A DNA stretch of 64,000 nt from positions 2,427,501 to 2,491,500 of the forward strand of contig CM057475.1 of assembly GCA_030035585.1 (NCBI GenBank), written 5' to 3'. The translations under genes and the position numbers were made by a program. The notes below the pieces were generated by a model, which was not told the DNA's origin, made no database searches, and saw only the letters and a program-made list of their open reading frames with translations. Source of the DNA: Dugong dugon (taxonomy: Eukaryota > Chordata > Mammalia > Sirenia > Dugongidae). This document shows, in pieces, positions 47,235 to 59,309 of this stretch; position 1 is the stretch's first letter, and every line of letters begins with the position of its first letter.

Positions 47235-50200
47235 AAATAGAGGTCTCATACAATATTTGTCCTTTTGTGATTGACTTATTTCACTCAGCATAATGTCCTC
47301 CAGTTTCATCCATGTTATGAGATGCTTCACAGATTCATCGTTGTTCTTACTCGTTGCATAGTACTCCATTGTGTACGTACCATAGTTTGTTTATCCATTC
47401 ATCTGTTGATGGGCATCTAGGTTGTTTCCATCGTTTTGCTATTGTGAACAATGCTGCCATGAACATAGGTGTGCATATGTCTATTTGAGTGATGGCTCAT
47501 TTCTCTAGGATATATTCCTAGGAGTGGGATTGCTGGATCGAATGGTATGTCTATTTCTAACTTTCTGAGGAAGCGCCATGTCATTTTCCAAAATGGTGGT
47601 ATCATTTTGCATTCCCACCAGCAGTGCATAAGAGTTCTGATCTCCCCGCAGCCCCTCCAACAGTTGTTCTTTCCAGTATTTTTGATTCGTGCCAGTTATG
47701 CCAGGGTGAGATGGTATCTCATTGTGGTTTTAATTTGCATTTCTCTAATGGCTAGTGATCACGAGCCTTTCCTCATGTGTCTGTTGGCCATTTGAATGTC
47801 TGCTTTGGTGAACTGTCTGCTCATTTCCTTTGCCCATTTTTTAGTAGGAGTATTTGTCTTTTTGTTGTAGAGGTGTTGGATTTTCTTGTAGATTGTGGAG
47901 ATTAGACCTTTGTCTGACTTCTACTGTCCACAAAATTTTTCCCAGTCTGTAGGTTCTCTTTTTACTCTTTTGGTGAAGTCTTTTGAAGAGCACAGGTGTT
48001 TGATTTTTAGAAGATCCCAGTTATCTAGCTTATCTACTGGGGTTTGTGCATTGATGGTTATGGTTTGTATCCTGTTAATGCCGTGTATTAAGGCCTGAAG
48101 TGTTGGTCCTATTTTATCTTCGATGAACTTTATACTTTTAGGCTTTATATTAAGGTCTTTGATCCATTTTGAAGTAGGTTTTGTATACGGTGTGAGGTAT
48201 GGGTCCTGTTTCATTTTTTTCCAGATGGATATCCAGTTTTGCCAGCACCATGTGTTAAAAAGACTGTCTTTTCCCCATTTGATTGACTTTGGGCCCTTGT
48301 CGAAGATCAGGTTACCATAGGTGGATGGATTTACATCTGGGTTCTCAATTCTGTTCCATTGGTCAATATATCTGTCGTTGTACTAGTACCAGGCTGTTTT
48401 GACTACTGTAGCTGTATAGTAGGTTCTGAAGTCAGGTAGTGTGAGTCCTCCAACTTTATTCTTCTTCTTCAGTAGTGCTTTACTTATTCAGGGCTTCTTC
48501 CCTTTCCATATAAAGTTAATGATTACTTTTTCCATCTCTTTGAAGAATGTTGTTGGTATTTGGATCGGGATTGTGTCGTATTTGTAAATTGCTCTGGGTA
48601 GAATTTCATTTTCACAATGTTGAGTCTGCCTATCCATGAGCATGGTATGTTTTTCCATTTATGTAGATCCCTTTGGGTTTCTTGCAGTAGTGTTTTGTAG
48701 TTTTCTTTGTATAGGTCTTTTACATCCCTGGTTAGATTTATTCCTAAGCATTTTATTTTTTTGGGGACTATTATAAATGGTATTGTTTTCCTGATTTCCT
48801 TTTCATCGTTCTCCTTATTGGTGTATAGGAATCCAACTGATATTTGAATGTTTATCTTGTATCCTGCTACTCTGCTGAATCTTTCTATTAGTTCCAGTAG
48901 ATTTCTCGTGGAGTTTTTAGGGTTTTCTAGGTATAGTATCATATCATCTGCAAACAGGGACAGTTGAACTTCTTCATTACCAATTTGAATGCCCTTTATT
49001 TCTTTTTCTAGCCTTCTTGCTCTAGCTAGAACTTCCAGCACAATATTAAATAGGAGTGGTGATAAAGGGCATCCTTGTCTTGTTCCTGTTTTCAAGGGGA
49101 ATGTTTTCAGCCTCTCTCCATTAAGAATGATGTTGGCCGTTGGTTTTGCATAGATCCCCTTTATTATGTTGAGAAATTTCCCTTCTATACCTATTATATT
49201 GAGAGATTTTATCAGGAATGGGTGTTGGACTTTGTCAAATGCCTTTTCTGTGTCAATTGAGGCGATCATGTGATTTTTTTCTTTCCTTTTATTTATGTGG
49301 TGGATTATGTTGATTGATTTTCTAATGTTGAACCATCCTTGCATACCTGGTATGAATCCTACTTGGTCGTGGTGTATTATTTTTTTGATATGATGCTGAA
49401 TTCTATTGGCTAGATATTTTGTTGAGAATTTTTGCATCTATATGCATGAGAGATATTGGTCTGTAATTTTCTTTTTTTGGGACATCTTTGCCTGGTTTTA
49501 GTATCAGCATTATGCTGGCTTCATAGAATGAATTTGGAAGTGTTGCTTCCTCTTCTATGCTCTGAAATAGCTTGAGTAGTACTGATACAACCTCTTCTGT
49601 TAGTGTTTTGTAAAATTCTCCAGTGAAGCCATCTGGGCCAGGGCTTTTTTTGTTTTTTTGTGGTTTATTTTTATTTTTTTATTGTACTTCAGGTGAAGGC
49701 TTACCAAATAGTTTCCCATAAAACAGTAGTACACATATTGTTTTATGACATTGGTTAACAAGCCCACAACATGTCAACTTTGTAAATTCTCAACGTTTTT
49801 TTTTTTGATGAAAATACACATAGCCAAAGATACACCATTTCAAAAGTTTCTACATGCACAGTTAAGTGACATTGACTACGCTCTTCTAATTGTGCTGCTA
49901 TTCTCACTTAAGATGAAGGCTTACAGAACAAAATAGTTTCTCATTTAATAGTTACTACACATGTTGCCCTATGACAATGGTTAACAATGTCACAACACAT
50001 CAACAATATCCTTACTTAACCTTGGGTTCCCTATCACCAGTTTCCATGTCCCCTTCTGCCTTCTGGCCCTTGTCACTGGACTACTGTACCTCATTAGTCC
50101 TATTTGGTTTTGCGGGGCTGTCCACTCCCAGGCTGAACGTTGAACCTCGGAGATAACTTCACCGTTGAGCTAAAAGGGTGTCTGGGGTCCATAATCTCGA

Positions 50201-51639
50201 GGTTTCTCCAGTCTTGAGCCACGGCTTTGTTTTATTGGGAGTTTCTTTTTTTTAAATTACCTTTTCAATCTCTTCTCTTGTTATGGGTCTGTTCAGATTT
50301 TCAACATCACTTTGTTATAGTTTGGGTAGGTAGTGTGTTTCTAGAAATTTATCCATTTCCTCTAGGTTTTCAAATTTGTTGGAGTACAGTTTTTCATAAT
50401 ATTCTGTTATAATCCTTTTTATTTCAGTTGGGTCTGTTGTAATGTCCCCCATTTCATTTCTTATTTGGGTTATTTGCGTCCTCTCCTGTTTTTCTTTTGT
50501 CAGTCTGGCCAGTGGTTTGTCGATTTTGTTGATTCTTTCAAAGAACCAAATTTTGGTTTTGTTGATTCTTTCTATTGTTTTTCTGTTCTTTATTTCATTT
50601 ATTTCTACTCTGATCTTTACTATTTCCTTTCTTCCAGTGGCTGTGGGCTTTTCTTTGCTGTTCTCTTTCTATTTGTTTGACTTCTATAGTTAATGTTTTG
50701 ATTTTGTCCCTTTCTTCTTTTTTGATGTGTGCATCTTTTGCTATAAATTGTCCTCTGAGGACTGCCTTTGCTGTGTCCCAAAGGTTTTGGTATGATGTGT
50801 TTTCATTCTCATTTGATTCTAGGAATTTTTTGATTCCATCTCTGATTTCTTCTATTACCCAATGATGTGTAAGCAGGGTATTATTCAGTTTCCATGTAAT
50901 TGATTTTTTTCCCTTGGTCTTTCTCTTGTTAATTTCTACCTTGATGGCATTGTGGTCAGAGAAGATACTTCGAATTATCTCAACGTTTTGGATCTTGTTG
51001 AGGATTGATCTGTGGCCTAAAATGTGATCTATTCTAGAGAACGTTCCATGTGCATTGGAAAATAATATGTACTTTGCAACTGTTGGGTCTGGCGTTCTGT
51101 ATATGTCTATGAGGTCATTTTGGCTGATTGTGCCCTTTAGGTCTTCTGTATCTTTCCTGAGTTTCTTGTTACTTGTTGTGTCCTTTACTGAGATTGGTGT
51201 GTTGAAGTCTGCTACTATTATTGTGGAACTGTCAATTTCTCTTTTCAGTGTTAGAGTTTGTTTTATGTATTTTGGAGCCCTGTCATTGCATGCGTAGATG
51301 TTTATTATGGTTGTGTCTTCATGATGGATCGTCCCCTTAATCATTATATAGTGTCCCTTCTTTTCCTTTTATGGTCAATTTTGTTTTAAAGTCTATTTTA
51401 TCTGAGATTAGTATTGCCACTTCTGCTCTTTTTTGGTAGTTGTTAGCTTGATACATTTTTTTCCAACCTTTGACTTTTAATAAATTCACATCTTTGTTTC
51501 TAAGGTGTGTCTCTTGTAGACAGTATATTGATGGATCGTGTTTTCTTATCCATTCTGTCACTCTCTGTCTCTTTATGGGCGCATTGAGTCCTCTTACATG
51601 CAGTGTAATTATTGAAAGATGTGAGTTTGTTGCTGCCAT
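47235..51639 (-). pseudogene. L1 ORF2 relic, copy 4
   Basis: The endonuclease starts at 51639 (NSHLSIITLHVRGLNAPIK, then CLQETHLRNKD) and continues after a frameshift at 51344-50595 (HEDTTIINIYACNDRAPKYI). The RT palm is at 49437-48523: [15 protein letters not shown] and [14 protein letters not shown]. The C-terminal zinc-knuckle region is near 47629-47417 (MHCWWECKMIPPFW). The catalytic Asn of the endonuclease motif (L-N-V in copies 2, 3 and 5) is His here. The nested insertion at 49653-50215 separates the endonuclease from the RT. No working protein is possible. Confidence 0.9.
49635..50233 (-). mobile_element. Nested 5'-truncated L1 3'UTR in ORF2 of copy 4, with target duplication
   Basis: The insert (49653-50215) starts at the L1 3' signature ('ttattgtacttcaggtgaag') and ends at 'gtttctccagtctt', so only 3'UTR was copied. 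Flanks gggccagggctttttttg (49635-49652) and gagccacggctttgtttt (50216-50233) are an 18-bp duplication with three mismatches. In copy 2 the equivalent site (about 9935) is uninterrupted. Confidence 0.9.
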
Positions 51640-52066
51640 TTTGTCGTGCTTTTTTTTGTGGTGCTGAAGTTTTCTTTGTTCTTCTTTCTCTCTGGTGCTG
51701 ATTTACTTTTGTTTGTGGATTTTTTTTTCATTTCTTTTGTTTTTGTAGATTTTGTTTTTGCTGAGTCTTTATGTTTTTTCTCTTTTTTTGGGGTATGTTT
51801 GTTAACTTTCTTTATGGTTACCATGAATTTTACCCTTATCTTTCTAAGTTTGAAGCAGTCTCTTATTACTTGGTATCACCTTGCTTTCCTCTCCATGAGA
51901 AGGTTCTACACCTATACCGTTTATTCCCTCTTTCATTGTTCGGATGTTGTTGTCATTTACAGAGTAACTGCTCTGATTCCCTGTTGTATTTCTTTTGGTT
52001 TTGGATAGTCCTTGAGAATTCATTTCCTAGATTGGTATCTCACTGGTATGATCCTGCATCCTAGAT

Positions 52067-53107
52067 TCTGCCTGTGAGCTGAAGTTTGTTCTCAGATTGA
52101 AGGACTCCCTTTAATAATTCTTGTAAGTTTGGTTTGGTTTTTACATATTCCCGTAATTTCTGTTTATCTGGAAATATCCTAATTTCACCATCATATTTGA
52201 ATGAGAGTTTTGCAGGATATATTATTCTTGGCTGGCAATTTTTTTCTTTCAAGGTTTTATATATGTCATCCCATTGCCTTCTTGTCTGCATGGTTTCTGC
52301 TGAATAATCTGAGCTTAGTCTTATTGTTTCTCCTCTGTGTGTGACTTTGTTTTTCACGAGGAGCTCTTAGGATTCTTTGTTTGTCTTTGGTTTTGGCGAG
52401 TATGATTATGATATGCCTTGGTGATTTTCTTTTGGGGTCTCTCCTATATGGCGTTTGTTGAGCTTCTTGGATGGCCAGCTCTTCATCTTTCATGATACTG
52501 GGGAAGTCTTCTCTCAGCAGTTCTTCAATGATCCTCTTTGTATTTTCAGTTTCCTCTCCCTGTTCTGGAACTCCAGCCACTCGAAAAATTTTGTTTTTGA
52601 TTGTATCCCACATAGCTCTTAGGGTTTCTTCATTTTTCTTTGTTCTTTTTTCTGAGTTTTCCTGAAACAGCTTTGTATCCAAGTGTTTGTCTTCAATTCC
52701 AGTGATCCTGTCTTCCACCATTTCAAATCTCCTCCTCAGCCCTTCTGTGACACCATCAATTTCTGAAATCTAGTTGTTTATCTTTTGGATTTCTAATTGT
52801 TGTTTGTGTATAATTTCTAATTGTGAATTCATTTTGTCATTTTGTTCCTGCATTATTTTCCTGAACTCTTCCAATTTTTTGTCTGTAATTTCCATGAATT
52901 TGTCTTTTTTTTCCCCTCATTTTTGTCTGCTTTTTGCTTCAACTCTTGGATAATTCTGAGTATTAGAGATTTTAATTCCCTATCAAGTAGTTCTAGTGCC
53001 TTTTCGTCTACTGGAAAGTCATCTGATGTTTAATTTTGGACGCCTACTGGAACCATCCTGTCCTGTTTTTGTAAATGTTTTGATATGGTCTGCTGTCTTT
53101 GCGGCAT
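52067..53107 (-). pseudogene. L1 ORF1 relic, copy 4
   Basis: From ATG at 53107 (MPQRQQTISKHLQKQD) through a coiled coil near 52850-52720. The C-terminal domain is at 52721-52266 (EDRITGIEDKHLDTKLFQEN, KRKSPRHIIIILAKTKDK) and 52357-52061 (DYSAETMQTRRQWDDIYK). Stops and frameshifts split it. Confidence 0.82.
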
Positions 53108-54137
53108 TCAGTAGTTATTTTTCTCCTTTATTGATTGTAGATTTGTGTGTTTCATCCTTTTTTTTTTTTTTAAATTCGGCTATGTCTGAGCAGGTGGGCT
53201 GTGTGTTCTTTGTTGTTTGCTCGTCTGTGGGCACGATACTTTTCTCCTCCTCCTCCAATTGGCAGTGTCAATCACTCAGATATGTTACAACAGGGCAGGT
53301 CTAGCTGAAGAGGAGTTACTGGGACGGGTTGTTTGTGGCACTTACTGCACCCACCAGGTTCAGTAATCAGTGCAGGGCAGGTTCCAGTAGGTTGTGCCTC
53401 TGCTGCTTGGTGGTGTGATGTTATGTGCACAGTGCATGTAGGCAGGATGTAGCAGGGAGATTGTTATGTGTGGAGCTAAGATGGATATGGGAGAGAGGAG
53501 AAAGGAACAGGAGCCAAAAACATACAAACAAAAAACAATGCTAGCAGCTCCTGCCGTTGGAGCGGAGAAATGAGAGACTATGAAATGCAGAAAAACAAAA
53601 AAGGGAAGAAGAAGAAAAAAAAGAAAAGAATGAATAAATAAAAATCAGAAAGGGGAAAGAACAGCAAAGTTCCCTGGGATCCCACCAGTGCGGCTATGAG
53701 GTCTGGGGAAGTTGTTCTCAGGTGTTGCAGTACAGCCTGGCTAGAAGGCATAGAGGTGTTCAGTGCCAGGTATTCATGGTACAGAAAGAGAAGGAATGTA
53801 TAGAGAGACGAGAAACTGAGTAATGAAGAAAGACAAAAAGGGACAAAGAGGGAAAAGAAAAGAAAACAAATTTAAAAAAAAGAACAAGAAAAGCCAGGAA
53901 AAAAAACAAAACAAAACAAAAAACCCACAAGAAAAGAAATGTCTTCAGGGATCGCTCTGCACGTCTGCCCAAGCCGAGGGGGTAGATTACAAGCCACGCA
54001 GCACTGCCTGGCCAGAGCAGGCTCCCAACTGAATAAAAGGATAAAAAACAAACAAACAATTCAAAGCAAACAATCAAAAGCCCTAGGATCCCACTAGCAT
54101 GGCAGCCCAGACCGGGAAGCAGTTCCACAGTCGAACG

Positions 54138-54704
54138 GAGCTCTGCAGCCCCTCAGGAAGAAGCAAAGATGGCTCACGGAGCCCAGTATTTGAGCGAACG
54201 GAGGGGGAGGTGGTGAGAGGTGAGGAAGAAATCAAAAGAAGCAGAAAAAAAAGCAACACCAGCAGCCAAGAAATAGCACTCAGAGAGACAGCTAGTGCCG
54301 GCGGGTGGAATTCAAGCAGCTGGCGCTTCCCGGACAAAAGACTGTGGCCGCAGGAAGCAGAGGAGGCTGAGTGTGGGTGAAGAAGTGTGGGGGGTGGGAA
54401 AGCATATATCGCAAATTACCAGAGCTCCTCAGCCCCTCAGAAAGAAGCAAAGATGGCGCACGGAGCCATGTATTTGAGCGAAAGGAGCCAGAGGTGGTGA
54501 GAGGTAAGGAAGAAATAAAAAGAAGCAGCAAAAAGCAACACCAGCAGCCAACAAATGGCAGTCAGAGAGCTTGCCAGTTCGGGCAGGTGGAATGCAAGCA
54601 GCCGATGCCTCCCGGACAAGAGATTGTGGCCACGGGAAGCAGAGGAGGCCAAGTGGGGGTGAAGAACGGTGGGGGGTGGGAAAGCATATATCGCAAATTA
54701 CCAG
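54138..54704 (-). repeat. Two tandem units in the L1 copy 4 5'UTR
   Basis: Units of about 283 bp (54138-54420 and 54421-54704) each run from 'agctc..cagcccctcag.aagaagcaaagatggc' to 'gcatatatcgcaaattacc'. The second unit is visibly similar along its whole length. Copy 1 has a single unit (about 4720-5010). Confidence 0.85.
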
Positions 54705-55019
54705 TTGTTTTGTCTCCCGCTGGAAGCTCTGTGAAGCTGCTTTCTTGTACTCCCTGTTTGCTGCTCTCCGATAGGAGTCCAAGATGGCAGATCCGTGCTG
54801 CGTTAGCTGATAGGGGACCTCTGCATGAATCTCTCCTCCCTCTCCGTTCTCTGTCAGTTTTCTCACTCCATTTGGTGCTTGGCTGAGTTCTTTATCTCTT
54901 CATTTGATGTTTTAGGGTTTCAGGATTGCTGTTTTCCGTGTTTGGCTTAGTTTTTCAGATCTTTGCTGTGGAGGGACCGCATGATGCTTCTGCCTAGAGC
55001 GCCATTTTGCCAGAAGTTC

Positions 55020-55031
55020 TATTACTACTTA
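55020..55031. repeat. Target-site duplication, right copy (L1 copy 4)
   Basis: Partner of 46062-46073. Confidence 0.88.
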
Positions 55032-55490
55032 ATTTTGTCTCAGCATATGGTTTATTTGTTGAACATTTCAAGTTCACTTGAGAAAAATACGTATTCTGTG
55101 ATTTTTATATATTGCATTTTATACATAACAGATCAAGGTGGTTGATACTGTCATTCAGACGTATATCTGTACAGACTTTATGTCTACTTGTTCTATAAAT
55201 TTAAAATTGCCACATTTATTATAGGTTTGTCAATTTCTTGCTTTGGTTTTATCAGTTTTAAAGATGCATTTTGAAGCTCTTACTAAATACATATACATTT
55301 ATAATTATAAATTTCTTCTTGATGACTTGACCATTTCATTATTATGAAATGTTTCTGTCTCTGCTAATATTCTTTGTTTGATGTTTACTTGTGTTGATGT
55401 TTCCTTACCTGTAATTAATATAGCCGTTCCATATATGTACAGTCTGCATGTCTTATATTCTAAAAACTTTTTATTTAAAATAGTTATGAA
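55032..55490 (-). repeat. Ancient L1 ORF2, antisense (part 3 of 3)
   Basis: 'ttcacttgagaaaaatacgtattctg' and 'ggtttgtcaatttcttgctttgg' continue the element cut at 46061. Endonuclease-side ORF2 in L1 order. Confidence 0.65.
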
Positions 55491-55496
55491 CTAACA

Positions 55497-55556
55497 AGTT
55501 CCTATAGGGTCACTATGAGTTGGAATCGACTAAATGGTAACAGGTTTGGTTTTCTT
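55497..55556 (+). mobile_element. AfroSINE 3' end fragment
   Basis: 'tcctatagggtcactatgag', 'ttggaatcgactaaatggtaac'. Only the tail of the SINE is present. Confidence 0.8.
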
Positions 55557-56021
55557 GGTAACAAGCAGTTGCACAGATAGTACAGAGAGGTTCCATGTAC
55601 CCTTCTCCAAGTTTCTCCCACGGTTGCAACTTCCATAATTATAATACAGGACAAAAATTAGGAATTTGACATTGGTTCAATGTATGTGTATAGTTCTTTG
55701 TTGTCTTAAAACACATGTAAATCTGTGAAATCACCATTGCAGTCAAGATACAGAACTATTCCATTACCACAAAGATCTTCCGAGTGCTACTCCTTTTTAG
55801 TCAACCCACTCCCCTCCTTCCCACTATTCCTAGCCTCTGGCAGTCACTAATGTGTTTTTCACCTTTAAACTTTTGTCATTTCAAGAATATTATATAAATG
55901 GAGTCATATGTGACTTTTTGAGATTGGCTCTTTTCACTCAGCATAACACACTTAAGATCCGTCCAAGTTGTTGCGTGTATCAACAGTGCTTTCCTTTTTA
56001 TCACTGAGCAGTATTCCATCA

Positions 56022-56192
56022 GAAACTCTGGTGGCACAGTGGTCAAGAACTACAGCTGCTAACCAAAAGGTTGGCAGTTTGAATCCACCATGCGCTGCTT
56101 GGAAACCCTGTGGGGCAGTTCTACTCTGTCCTATAGGGTAGCTATGAGTCAGAATCAGCTTGACAGCAACGGGTTTGTTTCTTATTTTTTTT
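56022..56192 (+). mobile_element. AfroSINE-type SINE
   Basis: 'gaaactctggtggcacagtgg' to 'cttgacagcaacgggtttg'. Perfect 12-bp duplication agtattccatca (56010-56021 and 56193-56204). Confidence 0.95.
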
Positions 56193-56275
56193 AGTATTCC
56201 ATCATCAGATAAATCACAGTTTGTTTAACCATTCACCTATTAATGGACATTTTGGTTGTTTCCAGTGTTGGCGGG

Positions 56276-56757
56276 TGTCATGGATTGAATTATGTCCCCC
56301 CAAAAATGTGTGTATCAGTTTGGCTGGGCCATGATTCCCGGTATTGTGTGATTTTGTTACATATTGTAAATCCTGCCTCTATGATGTTAACGAGGGAGGA
56401 TGGGTGGCAGTTGTGTTAGTAATGCAGGACCTGATCTACAAGACTGGATTGTGTCCTGAGGCAATTTCTTGAGACATAAAAGACAGAAGTGAGCAGAGAG
56501 ACAGGGGGACCTCATACCACCAAGAAAGCAGTGCCAGGAGTAGAGCTTGTCCTTTGGACCCGGGGCCCCTGCACAAAGAAGCTCCTAGTCCAGGGAAACA
56601 TTGATGAGAAGGCTGACAGAGAGAGAAAGCCTTCCCCTGGAGCTGATGCCCTGAATTTGGACTTTTAGCCTACTTTACTGTGAAGAAATAAATTTCTCTT
56701 TGTTAAAGCCATCCACTTGCAGTATTTCTGTTATAGCAGCACTGGATGACTAAGGCA
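56276..56757 (+). mobile_element. Solo LTR (MaLR type)
   Basis: 482 bp, 'tgtcatggattgaattatg' to 'gactaaggca'. 5-bp duplication gcggg (56271-56275) / gcagg (56758-56762), 4 of 5. Same family as 19279 and 35153. Confidence 0.92.
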
Positions 56758-56973
56758 GCAGGTCATATGGTAAGTGTTTAGTTTTATAAGAATCTGCTGA
56801 GCTGTTTTCTAGAGTGGCTGTACCATTTTACATTCCCATCAGCAACGTATGAGAGATCCCATGTCTGTGAGACCTTTCGAGGACTTGAGTGTTGTCACTA
56901 TTTTTCAACTGCTCTTAACAGGTGTGTAGTGATATCTCATCATGGTCTCAATTTGCATTTCCATAATGGCTAG

Positions 56974-57390
56974 TGTTATGGATTGAATTGTGTCCCCTAA
57001 GTATGTGTTATAAATCCTAAGCCCTATATCTGTGGTTATAATTCCATTTGGGAGTGGGTTTTCTTTGTTATTTTAATGAGACACTATTAGTGTAGGATGT
57101 GTCTTAAATTAATTTCTTTTGAGATGTAAAAGACATTAAACAAGCAGGCAAGCAAACAGAGATGGGGGATGATAGATGCTATGCTACATGAAGATCACCA
57201 AGGAGCCAAGGAATAGAAGCTGAAGAGACAAGAACCTTTCCCTAGATCTGACAGAAAAAGCCTTCCCCTAGGGCTGGTGCTCTGATTTTGGACTTTTAGC
57301 CTCCTAAACTGTGAGAACATACATTTTTGTTTGTTAAAGCCACCTGCTTGTGGTATATCTGTTGTAGCAGCACTAGATATAACTAGGATG
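56974..57390 (+). mobile_element. Solo LTR (MaLR type), older relative
   Basis: 417 bp, starting 'tgttatggattgaattgtg'. Duplication gctag (56969-56973 and 57391-57395). It resembles 41709-42104 more than the 481-bp group. Confidence 0.88.
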
Positions 57391-57717
57391 GCTAGTAATG
57401 TTGAAGATGTTTTCATATGCTTATTTGCCATCTGTATATCCCTTTCAGTGAAATGTTCTCTTCATATCTTTTGCCCATTTTAGAACTGGTTTCTTTTTTT
57501 TCAATTTTTTTTAACTGTTCTGTTTTGAGAGTTCTTTATGTGTTTTAAACACTAGTCCTTTGTCAGATATGTGGTATGCAAATATCTTCTCCTAGTCTGT
57601 ACCTTGTCTTTTCATCATTTTAACGTGGTTTTTCACAGAGGAAAAGTTTTTAGTTTTGATGAAGTGTGAGTCAGCCTCTGGGTTCTCTATTCTGTTCCAT
57701 TAATCTACATGTCTATC

Positions 57718-58078
57718 TAGTGGCATCACTAGGGACACTGTAAGGGGGTGACACCAAAATAACCCTAGAGTCCACGACAGCAGCAGTGGCAGGCAGGCCG
57801 GTCAAGGCAGTGGCATCACTAAGGTTGGTGTCACCCATCACCCAGTGCTGTAACTCATCACCCACCCCAACTGGGTGGATAGGAGGTTTCCACCTTGGCC
57901 TATGGGAGAGGGAGGAGCTGCATGGAGCCGTTGGGGGTCGGGATGGAGGGGCAGGGCCCTGAAGTGCAGCCCTCGGCCCTGCATGGAGGCAGGGCGGGCT
58001 GGGGTGCTCCGCCCACCAGGAGGGGTGTGACACCATGAGTTACTGCACTGGGTGATGCTAAACCTAGTGACTCCACTG
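57718..58078. mobile_element. GC-rich TIR element, hAT-like
   Basis: 361 bp with imperfect terminal inverted repeats: left 'tagtggcatcactaggg', right (complement) 'cagtggagtcactaggttt'. Flanking 8-mers tgtctatc (57710-57717) and tgtctgtc (58079-58086) match at 7 of 8, as expected for hAT integration. A second copy of the left end ('cagtggcatcactaagg') lies at about 57810. It is far more GC-rich than the surrounding L1. No transposase coding is seen. Confidence 0.72.
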
Positions 58079-58086
58079 TGTCTGTC

Positions 58087-59290
58087 CCTCCACAAGTATC
58101 ATACAGTTTTGATAACTGTAGCTATGAAGTAAGTCTTGAAATCATGTAGACTGATTCCTACCACTTCATTCTTCTTTTTCAAAATTGTCTTAGTTATTCT
58201 AAATCCTTTGCTTCTCCATATAAATTTTAGAATGGTTGATTTTCATATGGTTGGATTCACATCTACCATATAATAAGAGAAAAGGTCGTTTATATTTTTA
58301 AATATATTCACAATTTCTGACTGACCTAATTCATTTCTGCATTCATCTGGTATCATTTCTTTTTGGTCTGATGAACTTCTTTCAGCGTAGTTTGCAGTGC
58401 AGGTCTCTTGGTGATAAATTTTTTTTTTTTTAATAAAAATGGATTTATTTTTCTTTGAATGCTGGCAGTTTTCACTGGATATATAAATCTTAATTGTTCC
58501 TCCCCTCCTCTCTTTTTGGCACTCTAAAGATATAATTCTATTGTTTTCTGGCTTCCCTTGAATCTGATGAAAAATCACCTGTATGGCTATTCCCCTGAAT
58601 GTAGTATTTTTTTTCCTTTGCGTTCTTTTAAATGTTCATTTTGTTTTTGGTTTCAACAGTTGAATTTGATGTAGGTATTGTGGCTTGCTTTGGTTTTTCC
58701 CTCCCAGAGATTTGCTGAGCTTATTGGATATGGGAGTTATCTTTCATCAATTTCAGAAAATTCTTGTCCAGTATATATGTAGATATTTGATATTATTCTA
58801 AAGTTGCCAATGCTCAGTTAATTTATTTCATTGCATTTTATCTTTGTGCTTCAATTTGGATTTCTATTGATCTGAGTTCACTGATCTATTCTTCTGCTGT
58901 GTCCAGTTTGCTGTTAGGTTCATCAAATGAATTCTTCACTTAGAATATTTTATCACATTGGAATTTTAGTTTGGTTCTTTTTAATAATTTGCATTTTTAT
59001 GCTGAGATTCTTCATCTGTTAATCCATTTTCTCCATCTTTTCTGTAAATCTTTTAATGTAATTACAGCTGTTTAAAAGTCTTGTCAGTGTTATCTGTGGT
59101 TTCCTTTTATTTAATGATGTTCCTCTTACTATGGAGCTACATTTTCATTTTTGAAGTAAATTTTTGCTGACTACAGAATTTTAGATTCACATTTTTTTCC
59201 AGTATATTATAGATATTTTCTGGCTTCTGTCATTTTTGTTGAGAAGTCATTTGTGAGTCTTATTGCTTGTTTTAAGGCAGTATGTATTTC
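58087..59290 (-). repeat. Ancient L1 debris, antisense
   Basis: 58087-58240 continues the ORF2 C-terminal region ('agttttgataactgtagctatg'). About 58240-59290 looks like decayed antisense ORF1 and 5' region ('gagatttgctgagcttattgg'). The order implies a large internal loss or a second element. Confidence 0.5.
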
Positions 59291-59309
59291 TGGCTGCTGT
59301 AAGTATACA

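Larger units (their letters stand above)
46074..55019 (-). mobile_element. L1 LINE copy 4, near full length, with nested L1 end
   Basis: On the - strand: 5'UTR 55019 to about 53108 with two tandem units, ORF1 53107-52067, ORF2 51639-47235, 3'UTR to 46074. A 12-bp target duplication flanks it. A 563-bp L1 3'-end fragment is nested in ORF2 at 49653-50215. It has the same 5' leader and 3'UTR type as copy 1 and the same 5' leader type as copy 5. Both ORFs carry breaks. Confidence 0.95.
55560..57717 (-). repeat. Ancient L1M-type 3' end, antisense, split by a SINE and two LTRs
   Basis: Pieces at 55560-56021, 56193-56275, 56758-56973 and 57396-57717 follow L1 order from 3'UTR to ORF2 C-terminus: 'ctagcctctggcagtcactaatg', 'ggctcttttcactcagcataac', 'gtaccattttacattcccatc' and 'atcttttgcccattttagaac'. 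The element resumes at 58087. Confidence 0.8.

Noticed and set aside
53760-54128. Long hydrophobic, Phe/Leu-rich open frames (also 60896-61519 and 4410-4643)
   Set aside because: They arise from translating the pyrimidine strand of purine-rich L1 5'UTRs and have no domain structure.
54371-54886. A 171-codon open frame antisense to L1 copy 4
   Set aside because: Spans the tandem 5'UTR units and shows no recognisable protein family.
57713-58095. GC-rich open frames rich in Pro and His
   Set aside because: Low-complexity translation of the GC-rich TIR element, no domain and no splice or start context.
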